64,000 nucleotides of DNA from Lysinibacillus sphaericus (GTDB taxonomy: Bacteria > Bacillota > Bacilli > Bacillales_A > Planococcaceae): positions 186,001-250,000 of the forward strand of contig NZ_SADV01000004.1 in NCBI RefSeq assembly GCF_006864135.1. The letters run 5' to 3'. Below, piece after piece: positions 16,993 to 26,788 of this stretch. Both the position numbers and the translations under genes were made by a program. Within the stretch, counting starts at the first letter, position 1; each line of letters opens with the position of its first letter. The notes under the pieces were generated by a model. The model was not told the origin of the DNA and made no database searches. It saw only the letters and a program-made list of their open reading frames with translations.

Positions 16993-17021
16993 AAAGGGTC
17001 ACCGGAGGATAATGACCCTTT
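16993..17021 (-). terminator. Terminator of the spore peptide gene (GGGTCA hairpin family)
   Basis: AAAGGGTCA and TGACCCTTT arms about 70 bases beyond the minus-strand stop at 17093. On the minus strand the stem continues into TTTATATATTTT. Near-identical hairpins occur at 44844 and 57551. Confidence 0.65.
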
Positions 17022-17092
17022 TTAAATATTCGAAGGGAAAGGATAACCTTATATTATCCTAAAAATTATGGGATAGATGGCGGTATTGGCTA

Positions 17093-17209
17093 TTAATAGA
17101 ATCCGATGAAGCTAGTGCCGACAATAATCAATAGAATGAATAGTACAACGATTAGCGCAAATGCTGAACCAGTACCATAACCACTACCGCTACCGCAATA
17201 TTCAGACAT
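17093..17209 (-). CDS. YjcZ-family sporulation peptide, 38 residues
   Basis: Minus-strand frame with AAAGGAGGTAATAACT before the ATG. The peptide starts MSEYCGSGSGYGTGSAFALI and ends in a hydrophobic helix (VVLFILLIIVGTSFIGFY). The Gly/Tyr/Cys-rich head followed by one transmembrane helix ending in FIG(F/S) is the YjcZ family of small spore-associated membrane peptides. It is followed by its own terminator. Confidence 0.9.
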   Translation of the reverse strand: MSEYCGSGSGYGTGSAFALIVVLFILLIIVGTSFIGFY

Positions 17210-17250
17210 AGTTATTACCTCCTTTCTACAATCTATAATATGAATAGTTG

Positions 17251-17474
17251 TTAAAAGGAACTGCGATATTTATCTACTCCTTGAATATAAATTTTAAAAA
17301 AACTTCCCATAGCAGTTGTTCTGTCAATTTTATCTTGCAGAAATACAATACGAATATCCTTTGCTTCAAAATCTTCCACGATTTCAACTAAACGCAAAGT
17401 ACTTCGACAATTACATCAAATTGAAGTGATAACGACTGATCTTGCGTATTAACACGCGCATACCTGAATTTCAA
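17251..17474 (-). pseudogene. Serine recombinase (resolvase) remnant
   Basis: On the minus strand, LKFRYARVNTQDQSLSLQFD (from a TTG after GGAAG) matches the resolvase start KIGYARVSTQDQSLDLQLDAL with the usual catalytic-Ser position changed to Asn. After a frameshift and internal deletion the frame continues LRLVEIVEDFEAKDIRIVFL then QDKIDRTTAMGSFF, the middle of the catalytic domain. The helix-turn-helix end is absent. A decayed mobile-element gene. Confidence 0.8.
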
Positions 17475-17671
17475 ATCTTCCTTTCTTTAAACCTTAACGA
17501 TGTCAAAAAGGGAACTTAACGTATAATTTGGGTATATTTTTGATTATATTAGTAAATTAACAATACTTAAACAATTGCGCAAATAACACTCACTAATGTT
17601 CCATGATGTGATAAGATGGGAATGTACGTTTGATTATTGCTGAATAGTTAAAATTTAAGGGGGAGAAATGA

Positions 17672-19480
17672 TTGGGCGAAACAAAGTATAGGCAAGTATG
17701 GAACTTAGATAGTTTGTTCCAAGGTGGAAGTAAATCATCACAATTACATGAACATATAAGATATTTAGAACAAGAAATTTCTAAATTTGAAGAAAAAGCA
17801 AATTCCTTTAATGTTCCACAAAAAATAAATGAATCAATTAATATTGCGGTTTTAGTTGAATACATAGGAGATATTCGAACTAATATATCTCAAGCAAATT
17901 CTTTTATAACTTGCCTTCTTGCTCAAAGTCCAAAAGATCAGGAGGCTATAATTCTCCAAGGAATCATTACGACAATAAATACTCGTTTTGAATCGGCATT
18001 GAAAAAAGTACAAAATACTCTGTTAAAAATTGATTATCATTTGTGGCAGGGTCTACTGAATACTGATGTTTTAGCAAACTTTAAGTTTATACTGAATGAA
18101 TGGCGTAAAGATGGTAAGACAACCCTTTCAGATGGAGAACAAAATTTAGTTTCAGACCTCATGGTAGATGGATATCATGCTTGGGGGCAATTTTATAGTT
18201 CTTTTATAAATAATTTTACGATTAAAGTTCAAATAAATGGAGAACAAAAAAATGTATCCGTCGGTCAAGCTATCAACTTACGTTCACATCCTAATGAAGA
18301 TGTTCGTAAAGAATCCCATTATGCTTTAGAAGATACGTGGAAAGAGAATGAAGAACTATTTGCGAAAATATTAAATCATATTGCAGGCTTTCGATTACAA
18401 GTTTACAAGAAGTGTGGCTTAGATAATGTAATACAAGAATCTTTAATTAAAAACCGTATGAAGGAGGAAACGCTTCATGCGATGTGGTCTGTCGTTAAGA
18501 AATTTAAAAAACCCTTCACTGACTACCTAAATCAAAAAGCAAAAATAAATGGCTATAAAAAGATGCAATCATTTAACTTTTGGGCACCAATTACAACAGA
18601 AAAACAAAAAATTGAATATGAAGATGCTGTTAATTTTATTTTGGAGCATTTTAGTGAATTCGGAACAGAATTGAAAAATTTCTCTAAAAAGGCATTTAGT
18701 GAAGGATGGATAGAAGCTGAAGATCGTGCAAATAAGTCCGCTGTTGCATTTTGTTCAGGTTTTCCACTTTCGAAAGAATCAAGAATTTTCATGACATTTG
18801 GCGGTACAATTACAGATGTATTAACACTTGCTCATGAATTAGGACATGCCTTCCATAATGATGCAATGAAATCTATTAATGGCGTGAATAAACAATATCC
18901 AATGAGCATTGCTGAAACTGCTTCAACGTTTTCAGAGATGATTATATTAGATGCGGCAATGCAAAAAGCTGAATCTACTAATGAAAAATTATTTTTGCTT
19001 GATGAGAAATTAAAGCGTAGTGTCATGAATTTTATGAATATTCATTCTCGGTTTTTATTTGAAAAGAAATTTTATGAAGAACGTAAAGAAGGAATTGTTT
19101 CATCATCACGCTTAAACGAAATTATGCAAGAAGCAATAGATGAAGGCTATGATGGTTCTCTTGATAATCCTTCACTGCATTCATGGATATGGACACCACA
19201 TTATTATATGACACAATCTCCTTTTTATAATTTTCCATATTCATTCGGATATTTGTTTGCATTGAGTTTATTTGCAAAGGCAAAAGAAGAAGGTAAAGAA
19301 TTCGAAAGATGTTATTTAGATTTGCTTCGCGATTCAGGGAGTATGTGCACAGAAGATTTAGTAATGAAACATTTAGGTGAAGATATCACTTCGGAAGCTT
19401 TTTGGAAAAAAGGAATAGAATTATGCATTAAAGATGTGGATGAATTTATCAAATTAAGTAGTGAGTGTATCATTATTTAA
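17672..19480 (+). CDS. M3-family oligoendopeptidase (PepF-like)
   Basis: 602 residues, the standard length. TTG start at 17672, seven bases after AAGGGGGAGA; the nearby ATG at 17668 is out of frame. The zinc site is LAHELGHAFHND (HExxH with HELGH) near residue 388, with the third-ligand Glu likely in the ETASTFSEMI region about 28 residues on. The C-terminal block YSFGYLFALSLFAKAKEEG is typical of PepF/oligoendopeptidase F. It is cytoplasmic and cleaves short peptides. Single gene downstream of a recombinase remnant. Confidence 0.93.
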   Translation: MGETKYRQVWNLDSLFQGGSKSSQLHEHIRYLEQEISKFEEKANSFNVPQKINESINIAVLVEYIGDIRTNISQANSFITCLLAQSPKDQEAIILQGIITTINTRFESALKKVQNTLLKIDYHLWQGLLNTDVLANFKFILNEWRKDGKTTLSDGEQNLVSDLMVDGYHAWGQFYSSFINNFTIKVQINGEQKNVSVGQAINLRSHPNEDVRKESHYALEDTWKENEELFAKILNHIAGFRLQVYKKCGLDNVIQESLIKNRMKEETLHAMWSVVKKFKKPFTDYLNQKAKINGYKKMQSFNFWAPITTEKQKIEYEDAVNFILEHFSEFGTELKNFSKKAFSEGWIEAEDRANKSAVAFCSGFPLSKESRIFMTFGGTITDVLTLAHELGHAFHNDAMKSINGVNKQYPMSIAETASTFSEMIILDAAMQKAESTNEKLFLLDEKLKRSVMNFMNIHSRFLFEKKFYEERKEGIVSSSRLNEIMQEAIDEGYDGSLDNPSLHSWIWTPHYYMTQSPFYNFPYSFGYLFALSLFAKAKEEGKEFERCYLDLLRDSGSMCTEDLVMKHLGEDITSEAFWKKGIELCIKDVDEFIKLSSECIII

Positions 19481-19518
19481 AGATGACGAACTTTAATGAT
19501 AAAAACCAACCGCCATTT

Positions 19519-19690
19519 GTAAGTGGACTTTCCCAGTAGCCTTATTGAATATGGTGAAACATCATCCATGGAGCTCATAGGGAAGTGAACGAGGAAACAG
19601 GCTTGTAAAAGCTAACGGTATTACAGCAAATAGAGGCTAACTTCGTAGCAGAAAATGTACATTCAATCATTATTTAAAAGGTGAACCATT
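19519..19690 (+). pseudogene. NUDIX hydrolase remnant
   Basis: Pieces in different frames reconstruct KWTFP, IEYGETSSMELI, REVNEETGL and VKANGITANR, which follow the NUDIX box GxxxExGExxxxAxxREVxEETGL. At least three frame changes and stops. Non-functional. Confidence 0.6.
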
Positions 19691-19774
19691 CATATTTTAT
19701 TAATGTGGGTTACCATTTGGGGTTTCGCCAACCAAATGATATATATCGCATGTTTAGCGAATTTCAACAAAATG

Positions 19775-19815
19775 AAAGCCAATTTCTTGTACGCTAAGAA
19801 GTTGGCTTTGTTTGT
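19775..19815 (+). terminator. Hairpin, probable old NUDIX terminator
   Basis: AAAGCCAA and TTCTT pair with AAGAA and TTGGCTTT, followed by a T-rich stretch. Confidence 0.55.
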
Positions 19816-19894
19816 GCAATTTTAATAAAAAAAGATTGCTTTTGCTCCTCTATATTTCACTAAAGCCCGCGTTAGCTAAAAATTAGGATTGAAA

Positions 19895-20407
19895 TTAATT
19901 AGGCTTAATGTATTTTCCTGTGGAAGCATTAAAGCCCACTGCATTCATTTTTGTTTGGTCACTATTCCAACCTATTACTAATAGAAGTCTTTTCTAAGCA
20001 TAAAATTATACCCTTTAGCCCAATCTTTTTACCAGGATAAATACCGCCGATTTTTAGAGCTTTTTGAAGCCCTTTACATCATTTGTATGATCTATTTTTC
20101 CGTCATGAATAGTTACTAAATAAACCTTATTAGTATCTGGTACTCCAAATAAAATATTCCAATGCTTTCTTTTACCGTTACTTCCAATTGACTTATCAGG
20201 CTTATCTAAACCTATATTAATTGCCCATAATAATTGAGCATTTTTATTCCATTTCAACTTGGTGGATTTGCTAATTCAATCACTTGTTTTATTGATAATT
20301 CTTGCTTCAAATGTATCTTTAGTTAATTGTAGAGAACTAGCAGATACTATCTCAACAGCATCCACTGGAACTAATAAAAGTAAAACAACAAAAATAATTC
20401 TTTTCAT
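19895..20407 (-). pseudogene. Frameshifted gene for a small exported protein
   Basis: On the minus strand the ATG at 20405-20407 opens a clear signal peptide (MKRIIFVVLLLLVPVDAVEI...SA). The reading then moves frame to LKWNKNAQLLWAINIGLDKP...FGVPDTNKVYLVTIHDGKID (open from 20257 to 20054) and again to VIGWNSDQTKMNAVGFNAST, ending at 19895. At least two frameshifts. The parent would be a secreted protein of about 165 residues with no recognised domain. Confidence 0.7.
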
Positions 20408-20643
20408 TTTCTCAAGCCCTTTTTAGGTGTATTGTTTCCAAACCTTTATCAAATATTGTGCGTCGTTAGTAAAAAACATTTGTCGAACATTTCTAATGGC
20501 AAAAAGGGATATATTGGATTTTGTGGAATACTATTAAACAACCTAAAATTTTTAATCAGGAGTGAGGGAATTGTAAGTTACTCAAGTGCAAAAGTCGTTG
20601 TTCAGTAGAATTAGCTATCTCTATTTACCAGCTAATAATATCG

Positions 20644-20952
20644 ATGAAACAATTTAAGCTTAAAACACCAAAGTTTCAAGATGATATTAGCTTTGTAGCG
20701 GTATTAACACCGCCAGAAGGTTATGTTGTATTACTCCTTGTAGAAACAAAGGATCATACAACAGCAGATTTTTTACGCGATGGTTTGCTGTATCAAACTT
20801 TTACGTTGAATTGTCCAGACCTAGATTATACACATACCTCATTAAAGAATAGTGGCGTAGAAGTTAGTGAAATTATTTGGCGTGGAGAAAATGCTAAATA
20901 CTTTGTTTTTACCGACCCATCAGGTAATCTCTCACTATTCCTATCGGTTTAA
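20644..20952 (+). pseudogene. VOC (glyoxalase-fold) protein missing its N-terminal segment
   Basis: 102 readable codons form the C-terminal part of a VOC module (DDISFVAVLTPPEGYVVLLL ... FVFTDPSGNLSLFL). The expected first strand is present upstream in another frame at about 20575-20650 (SRISYLYLPANNIDETI), but the following FYxxxLGF segment is deleted and the frame is shifted. The ATG at 20644 has no ribosome site. Probably non-functional. Confidence 0.65.
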
Positions 20953-21052
20953 AGTTTGCGTTTCAATTTATATAAGAAGATCGAGGAGAAGATATATTTG
21001 TTGTTTGATCACCTAAATGGGTTTGAAAATTGATAAATAGAGTGGTGATAAA

Positions 21053-22048
21053 GTGGACAATGCAAATCAAAATAAGCCAATTCTTTATGCTGTTTTCGAG
21101 AATGATATTCAATTGCCGATTTTGGATATTACACATCCCCTTTTCAACGCAAGTATTGATGAACAGGCGTATCATTTGAGCTGTCTCAAGTCAGCCAAGA
21201 GCATTGAATCATTAAAAAAGATGCCTGGCTTTATCCGCAACATCTTTGTGAAAATGTCGAATGTTGACAATTCCTATCTTAGCGGCATGCGTACTTTGCT
21301 GTACAAACTTGGCCCCGACTTAACCAAAGAGATAAAATTAGGTTTCCGGGACAAGTGGGCGGTGAAGCAAACTTCTTTCATGGGACTCCGGATCAGGCTG
21401 AGGGATCTTTGCCGGCGCCAGTCGGAAATTTTGCTCCCCCAGCTCAAGCAATTCCCTGAACGGAACCTTTGTTTCTTCAATATCGCTGGGGGAGCCGCTA
21501 CCGACAGTATTAACACCCTAATTCTCATTCAAGAATCGGAGCCAGAATTATTAAAGGAACGCAAGATTGAAATCAATATTTTAGATATCGATACTTACGG
21601 CCCCAATTTTGCCAAACGATGCATCGACGTTTTGAAGAAGCCAGGGGAACGCTTTCAAGACCTGGACATTACCCTCAATATTATTCATTATGACTGGAGT
21701 CAACCAGAGGCATTATTAAAGATGTGTTTAGAACGTTTCGACTGGATTCAGCTCTGTTCATCGGAGGGCGGTCTATTTGAGTATGGTTCAGATTCAGATA
21801 TCATTGAAAATCTAAACCATTTCTTTACTAACTCTCCGGAGGATGCTAGGGTCACGGGTTCATTAATTTTCGACCGAGCGCATGTAAATCCGGGATACTT
21901 GGGATTTACAGAGTTTGTTGGCGTGCAAATCCAATATCTTGGGCTAGAGGGATTGCAGCGGATTTTAAGCCAAACCTCGTGGGTTTTGGAAGAATCGCAT
22001 GAAATTGATACGATCTATCTTCTGTTTTCATTAAAGAAGCGTGACTAA
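21053..22048 (+). CDS. Rossmann-fold, methyltransferase-like protein, unknown
   Basis: 331 residues; GTG start at 21053 after GAGTGGTGAT. The middle contains a SAM-binding-like strand-loop (NLCFFNIAGGAATDSINTLI, about residues 141-160) and an acidic strand end (INILDIDTYGPNFAKR). Then come FDWIQLCSSEGGLFEYG and GSLIFDRAHVNPGYLGFTEF, the order of motifs I, II and post-II in class I methyltransferases. The N-terminal 100 residues are helical and unfamiliar. GC content in the 21.2-21.6 kb stretch is visibly higher than in neighbours, which hints at recent acquisition. Substrate unknown. Confidence 0.55.
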   Translation: MDNANQNKPILYAVFENDIQLPILDITHPLFNASIDEQAYHLSCLKSAKSIESLKKMPGFIRNIFVKMSNVDNSYLSGMRTLLYKLGPDLTKEIKLGFRDKWAVKQTSFMGLRIRLRDLCRRQSEILLPQLKQFPERNLCFFNIAGGAATDSINTLILIQESEPELLKERKIEINILDIDTYGPNFAKRCIDVLKKPGERFQDLDITLNIIHYDWSQPEALLKMCLERFDWIQLCSSEGGLFEYGSDSDIIENLNHFFTNSPEDARVTGSLIFDRAHVNPGYLGFTEFVGVQIQYLGLEGLQRILSQTSWVLEESHEIDTIYLLFSLKKRD

Positions 22049-22068
22049 AAATAAAAAGTAGTTACACG

Positions 22069-22100
22069 AGGCCAGGGTTAAGATACCTGGCCTTGTTATG
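22069..22100 (+). terminator. Rho-independent terminator
   Basis: AGGCCAGG / CCTGGCCTT arms around a nine-base loop, T-containing tail. Confidence 0.75.
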
Positions 22101-22235
22101 TTAGTCATAATATATAACATTTTTATTATATTCAGAAAATGAAATTGACGTGAACATTAGAGCATGTTATGTTTAAACCTGTTATGTTTAATACTAATTT
22201 CATAGCAACCATTACAAGTTTGAGTGAAATAAACT

Positions 22236-22478
22236 TTCATTCAATTAAAAGGAAAATGGGTGTAAATCCCATGCTGTCCCGCAGCTGTAAATGAGGAGTT
22301 TTGTTTCGATAACCACTGAGTAATTACTTGGGAAGGTGAAGCAAAATCATGATTCATGAGCCAGAATGCCTGCTTGTAAAGAGATTCATTGATGATCTAC
22401 GAAAGATAGGGAGATGGATAGAGGCTTACTTATAGTAAGTTATTCTGTCCTTATTCTTTTGGAATAAGGTTTTTTTAT
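22236..22478 (+). promoter_or_regulatory. Cobalamin riboswitch with terminator, upstream of nikA
   Basis: Conserved blocks in order: ATGGGTGTAAATCCCATGCT, CTGTCCCGCAGCTGTAA, ACCACTG, TGGGAAGGTGA, and the B12 box GAGCCAGAATGCCTGC at 22358-22373. A terminator (CCTTATTC...GAATAAGG plus seven T, 22449-22476) follows. Adenosyl- or related cobalamin binding should stop transcription into the transporter operon. This link predicts cobalt rather than nickel as the physiological cargo, or both. Confidence 0.92.
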
Positions 22479-22539
22479 GCCTTCTTTCAATCTTTAGATT
22501 CTTCATTTAGTGCACCACAAACAAAGAAGGAGACAGAAA

Positions 22540-24153
22540 ATGAGATTGACAAAGTATTTACTTCCTTTCACGCTTATTTTGATGTTCAGTTTACTCACTG
22601 GCTGTACAAGCAATGAAAAGGGAGAGACAGCATCGAAACAACAGACAAACGAAAAAATGATAACGATTGGGTGGCCATTAGATGTAGGTCCATTAAATCC
22701 CCATACATATTTACCAAATCAAATGACAGCACAAGCAATGGTCTATGAATCATTGGTTGAATATAACGACGACGGGACAATTACACCGAAATTAGCGGAA
22801 AGTTGGGACATCTCTAATGATAAAACTGCTTATACTTTTCATTTAAGAAAAGATGTTAAGTATTCAGACGGAACAGCTTTTAATGCAGATAATGTAATAC
22901 GAAACTTTGATGCCGTTTTAGCAAATCGTGATATGCATTCATGGATGGGAATGGTTAACCATATAAAAGAGGTTGTGAAAGTGGATGAATTTACAATTCG
23001 TTTGCAAATGGATAAACCGTATTATCCTGTTTTAAACGAACTTGCCTTTGTAAGACCTTTCCGTTTTTTAGGTGATAATGGATTCCCTAAAGGTGATGCG
23101 ACCCAAGATGCAATTAAAGCGCCAATTGGGACAGGCCCATGGGTTTTAACAGATTACAAAAAGGATGAGTACGCTCTATTCAGTCGCAACGAAAACTACT
23201 GGGGGGAAAAACCTCTTGTAGAACAAATAAAAGTAAAAATCATCCCTGATTCAGAATCTATTTCATTGGCCTTTGAAAACGAAGAATTAGATTTAATATA
23301 TGGTCGAGGCATTATTAGTTTAGATAATTATACGTATTTAAAAGATAGTGGTAAATATAAAACTGCTACATCTGAACCTTTGTCTACAAAAGCGCTACTG
23401 TTCAATACACAGTCTGGCCCGTTAGCAGAATTGAAGGTTCGCCAAGCGATTCAATATGCAATCAATAAGGAACAAATGGTTGATAGTATTACACATGGTA
23501 CAGAAAAGGTTGCCAATACACTATTTTGGGATGCTATTCCATATGCCAATATTGATTTAGCGCCAATTTTATATAATCCCAAAAAAGCGCAACAATTGTT
23601 AGAGGAAGCGGGATGGAAGCTTCAGAAGGGTGAAAAAATTCGCTCTAAAAACGGACAGCCACTAACATTAGATTTAATCTACATTGCTACAGATGCGATT
23701 CAAAAGCCAATGGCGGAGCTAATGCAAGGTGAACTAGCAAAAATAGGGGTACAGTTGAATTTAGAAGGCGCAGATGTGATGGTAGGTCTGCAAAAATTAA
23801 TGGATAATCAGGTTGATATTAATTTCTGGCGTACAAATGGACCACCAACAGATCCACATAGCTTTGCTAATGAATCAGCTACACCAAACGCTAATGGTGT
23901 CTATGAAGCAAAATTAGGCTTACCAAATGCCAAAGAAATCGATACTAAAATTCATCAATTATTAGTAGGTACAGATGAAAAAGAGCGCGTGCAACTTTAT
24001 ACGGATATTTTAACAAAGTTCCATGACCAAGCACTATTCTATCCTATATCTTACGAAACAAATAACGTGATTTATCAGCCATATATGAAAGATTTTGCTC
24101 CACGTGCATCTGAATATGATATTCCATATGCACAAATGGAAAAAGAAAAATAA
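22540..24153 (+). CDS. nikA: Nickel/cobalt-type ABC transporter substrate-binding lipoprotein
   Basis: 537 residues from ATG 22540 (AAGGAGACAG upstream; an earlier in-frame GTG lacks a site). Lipoprotein signal with lipobox LLTGC at residues 18-22. SBP_bac_5 (NikA/OppA) fold; it closely follows NikA: GWPLDVGPLNPHTYLPNQMT, VYESLVEY, IKAPIGTGPWVL and FSRNENYWGEKPLVEQIKVK. The protein captures a metal chelate outside the membrane and passes it to NikBC. First gene after a cobalamin riboswitch. Confidence 0.9.
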   Translation: MRLTKYLLPFTLILMFSLLTGCTSNEKGETASKQQTNEKMITIGWPLDVGPLNPHTYLPNQMTAQAMVYESLVEYNDDGTITPKLAESWDISNDKTAYTFHLRKDVKYSDGTAFNADNVIRNFDAVLANRDMHSWMGMVNHIKEVVKVDEFTIRLQMDKPYYPVLNELAFVRPFRFLGDNGFPKGDATQDAIKAPIGTGPWVLTDYKKDEYALFSRNENYWGEKPLVEQIKVKIIPDSESISLAFENEELDLIYGRGIISLDNYTYLKDSGKYKTATSEPLSTKALLFNTQSGPLAELKVRQAIQYAINKEQMVDSITHGTEKVANTLFWDAIPYANIDLAPILYNPKKAQQLLEEAGWKLQKGEKIRSKNGQPLTLDLIYIATDAIQKPMAELMQGELAKIGVQLNLEGADVMVGLQKLMDNQVDINFWRTNGPPTDPHSFANESATPNANGVYEAKLGLPNAKEIDTKIHQLLVGTDEKERVQLYTDILTKFHDQALFYPISYETNNVIYQPYMKDFAPRASEYDIPYAQMEKEK

Positions 24154-24224
24154 CTGTAAAAGAGAGAGTATGTCGATCAAAGACAGCTCTCTCTTTATCA
24201 TAGGATTGATTAGGAAGTGACAGC

Positions 24225-25178
24225 ATGTATGAATCAACATGGATGTTTTGTTTAAAAAGAATTTTGACATTGCCTTTTGTATTATTGGGCGTATCGATCC
24301 TGACCTTTGTATTTATTCGTTTCGTTCCAGTAGAGCCTGCTGAGGTCATTCTTAGATTGGCAAGAGTTGCGCCAACAGCGGAAGCCATTCAAGCATTGCG
24401 TGAAGAACTTGGAACTGACAAACCTTTTCTTATTCAATATTTGTTATGGATAAAAGGCGTTTTACATTTAGATTTTGGTACATCTTTTGTTAGTAAATTA
24501 CCAGTAGCGCATGAGCTATTCGCAAAATTACCAGCAACTATCGAATTAGCTGTTGCTGCATTTGTGTTGATTTTAGGAATAAGTATGCCATTAGGGATCA
24601 TAAGTGCCTTGTATAAGCATTCCATCATCGATAAAATAATTAGACTATTGACTATCATGAGTGTATCGATTCCAACATTTTGGTTAGGTTTTTTACTACT
24701 ATATGTATTTAGTCTGAAATTAGGAATCTTCCCGACAAATGGAAAGGGCACACTAGCACATCTAGCTTTACCCGCACTCGCACTAGCTTTACCAACAATT
24801 GGATTATTCGTTCAATTTATCCGTACAACCATCATTGAAGAATTACAACAGCATTATGTTCAATATGCACAGCTAAGGGGATTAAAAAACTCAGTGATCC
24901 TCGTACGTCATGTTTTAAGAAATGCTGTTATTCCGTTGACTACTGTATTAGGTATGACACTTGGTAATTTACTTGGTGGTGCAGTAATTGTGGAGCAGGT
25001 TTTTAGTTGGCCTGGACTCGGAAGGTTTTTAATAGAATCCATTATTAACAGGGATTACCCGGTTGTACAATGCTATGTATTGATTATTGCTGTCATCTAT
25101 GTGCTTGCAAATTTATGCACAGATGTGTTGCATCGGCTATTGGATCCTCATCTGATGATGAAGGACAGGAGAGATTGA
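24225..25178 (+). CDS. nikB: ABC transporter permease, NikB-type
   Basis: 317 residues with about six membrane helices, starting with ILTLPFVLLGVSILTFVFIR. It has the DppB/NikB family TM1 loop (ALREELGTDKPFLIQYLLWI) and the EAA coupling loop (YVQYAQLRGLKNSVILVRHV) near residue 220. ATG after AGGAAGTG. Partner of the permease that starts two bases after its stop codon. Confidence 0.93.
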   Translation: MYESTWMFCLKRILTLPFVLLGVSILTFVFIRFVPVEPAEVILRLARVAPTAEAIQALREELGTDKPFLIQYLLWIKGVLHLDFGTSFVSKLPVAHELFAKLPATIELAVAAFVLILGISMPLGIISALYKHSIIDKIIRLLTIMSVSIPTFWLGFLLLYVFSLKLGIFPTNGKGTLAHLALPALALALPTIGLFVQFIRTTIIEELQQHYVQYAQLRGLKNSVILVRHVLRNAVIPLTTVLGMTLGNLLGGAVIVEQVFSWPGLGRFLIESIINRDYPVVQCYVLIIAVIYVLANLCTDVLHRLLDPHLMMKDRRD

Positions 25179-25179
25179 A

Positions 25180-25992
25180 GTGAGTCTATTACATAAAAAA
25201 CGTGCAAATGTTAAAAGATTATTTAGTCTAACGATACTGCTGGTCATTGGCTTGTTGGGACTGTTTGCGCCAATTTTAATGCCCCATGACCCTTTAGCGG
25301 TCGATATATCAAAGAAATTTTTAGGTCCAACATGGGACTATCCATTAGGTACAGACCATCTAGGAAGATGTGTTTTCTCACGATTGCTTTTAGGTATTCG
25401 CTATTCTTTAGGATCTGCGCTCGTCATCCAAATAGTAGCCATTCTTTTAGCGATCTTACTAGGTGCATTTGTTGCGCTAAAAAGAGGGATGATAGATTAT
25501 CTATTTATTCGAATTTGTGATATTTTATTAGCTTTTCCTACACTTGTCCTAGCATTTGGACTTTTAGGTTTATTAGGGCCTAGCTTAAAAAATGTGTTAA
25601 TCGCACTTATTTTTACGCAATTTATTTATTATTCAAGATTGATAAGAAGTTTGTTTATTGGGATGAATGAAAAAGATTTTATTCAAGCAGCAAAAATCAG
25701 TGGTACTTCAGGAATCAAATTAATCATACGCCATTATATCCCCAATTTACTGCCTCCTATCGTAACAATTGTCGTATTAGATATAGGAAAGGTTATTTTA
25801 GAAATCGCAGGTTTTTCTTTTATTGGACTTGGCGTGCAAGCCCCCATCCCTGAATGGGGAATGATGGTGAATGAAGGAAAACAATATATCCGTCAACATC
25901 CTGAATTAATGCTTTATCCTGGACTTGCCATCGTTTTTGTTGTGCTATTATTGAATTATTTGGCAAGTAGTTTCAAAAAGCTTGACCAATAA
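25180..25992 (+). CDS. nikC: ABC transporter permease, NikC-type
   Basis: 270 residues. GTG start right after the nikB stop, with GGACAGGAGAG upstream. DppC/NikC features: a first helix (LFSLTILLVIGLLGLFAPIL), then PHDPLAVDISKKFLGPTWDY and PLGTDHLGRCVFSRLL, and the EAA loop (DFIQAAKISGTSGIKLIIRH). About five further membrane helices. Overlaps the region before nikD by a short coupled junction. Confidence 0.93.
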   Translation: MSLLHKKRANVKRLFSLTILLVIGLLGLFAPILMPHDPLAVDISKKFLGPTWDYPLGTDHLGRCVFSRLLLGIRYSLGSALVIQIVAILLAILLGAFVALKRGMIDYLFIRICDILLAFPTLVLAFGLLGLLGPSLKNVLIALIFTQFIYYSRLIRSLFIGMNEKDFIQAAKISGTSGIKLIIRHYIPNLLPPIVTIVVLDIGKVILEIAGFSFIGLGVQAPIPEWGMMVNEGKQYIRQHPELMLYPGLAIVFVVLLLNYLASSFKKLDQ

Positions 25993-26002
25993 AGGGGGAT
26001 TT

Positions 26003-26776
26003 ATGGAGAAAGTTTTAGAAGTGCAAGACTTAACGGTAAAAATCGGTGAGAAAAATATCGTAAGCTCTATTAATTTGACAGCCTATAAAGGGCGTGTCTT
26101 AGGGATTATAGGGGAAAGTGGTAGTGGAAAGACGATGCTGTGCCACGCCATCATGCAATCATTACCGGCTTCGGCGCGAATTACGCAAGGCCAAATTATC
26201 TACCAACAAGAAAATTTATTGAATGTATCAGCCACTAAATTGCGAACGTATCGTGGAAGGCATCTGTCGATGATTATGCAAAATCCGTCTATCGCTTTTG
26301 ATCGTATTCAAACAATCGAAAGCCATTTTCGCGAATCATTAAAAGCTCACTTTGTAATGACTAAAAAAGAAATGAGACAGATTGCCCTTGATGCTATGTA
26401 TAAAGTCAATTTACCTAATCCAGAACAGCTTTTGCACTATTATCCTTTCCAATTAAGTGGCGGAATGTTACAACGAATTATGATTGCTTTGTCATTGGCG
26501 ATACAAGCTTCTGTCTATATTGCAGATGAGCCAACGACAGCCCTTGACACAGTCAATCAAAAACAAGTATTAACACTATTTCATCGTATTCGCTCGGAAA
26601 CGGAAGCCGCTATTATTCTTGTAACGCACGATATTGGTGTAATTGCTGAACTAGCTGACGATGTGGCTGTGATGTATCAAGGAGAAATAATTGAGCACAC
26701 GGATGTCTATAATTTTTTTGATGCACCTCAGCATCCCTATACAAAAAAACTTTTACAATCAAGAATTATGTTTTAG
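26003..26776 (+). CDS. nikD: ABC transporter ATPase, NikD-type
   Basis: 257 residues from ATG 26003, which has AAAGGGGGA at the right distance; an in-frame TTG at 25982 inside nikC is less likely. Walker A GESGSGKT (about 36), Q-loop region MIMQNPSIAFD, signature LSGGMLQR (about 152), Walker B VYIADEPTTALD, switch His in LVTHDIG. It has the short C-terminal extension ending HPYTKKLL of the Opp/Nik group. Confidence 0.93.
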   Translation: MEKVLEVQDLTVKIGEKNIVSSINLTAYKGRVLGIIGESGSGKTMLCHAIMQSLPASARITQGQIIYQQENLLNVSATKLRTYRGRHLSMIMQNPSIAFDRIQTIESHFRESLKAHFVMTKKEMRQIALDAMYKVNLPNPEQLLHYYPFQLSGGMLQRIMIALSLAIQASVYIADEPTTALDTVNQKQVLTLFHRIRSETEAAIILVTHDIGVIAELADDVAVMYQGEIIEHTDVYNFFDAPQHPYTKKLLQSRIMF

Positions 26777-26788
26777 AGGTGAAAAAAT

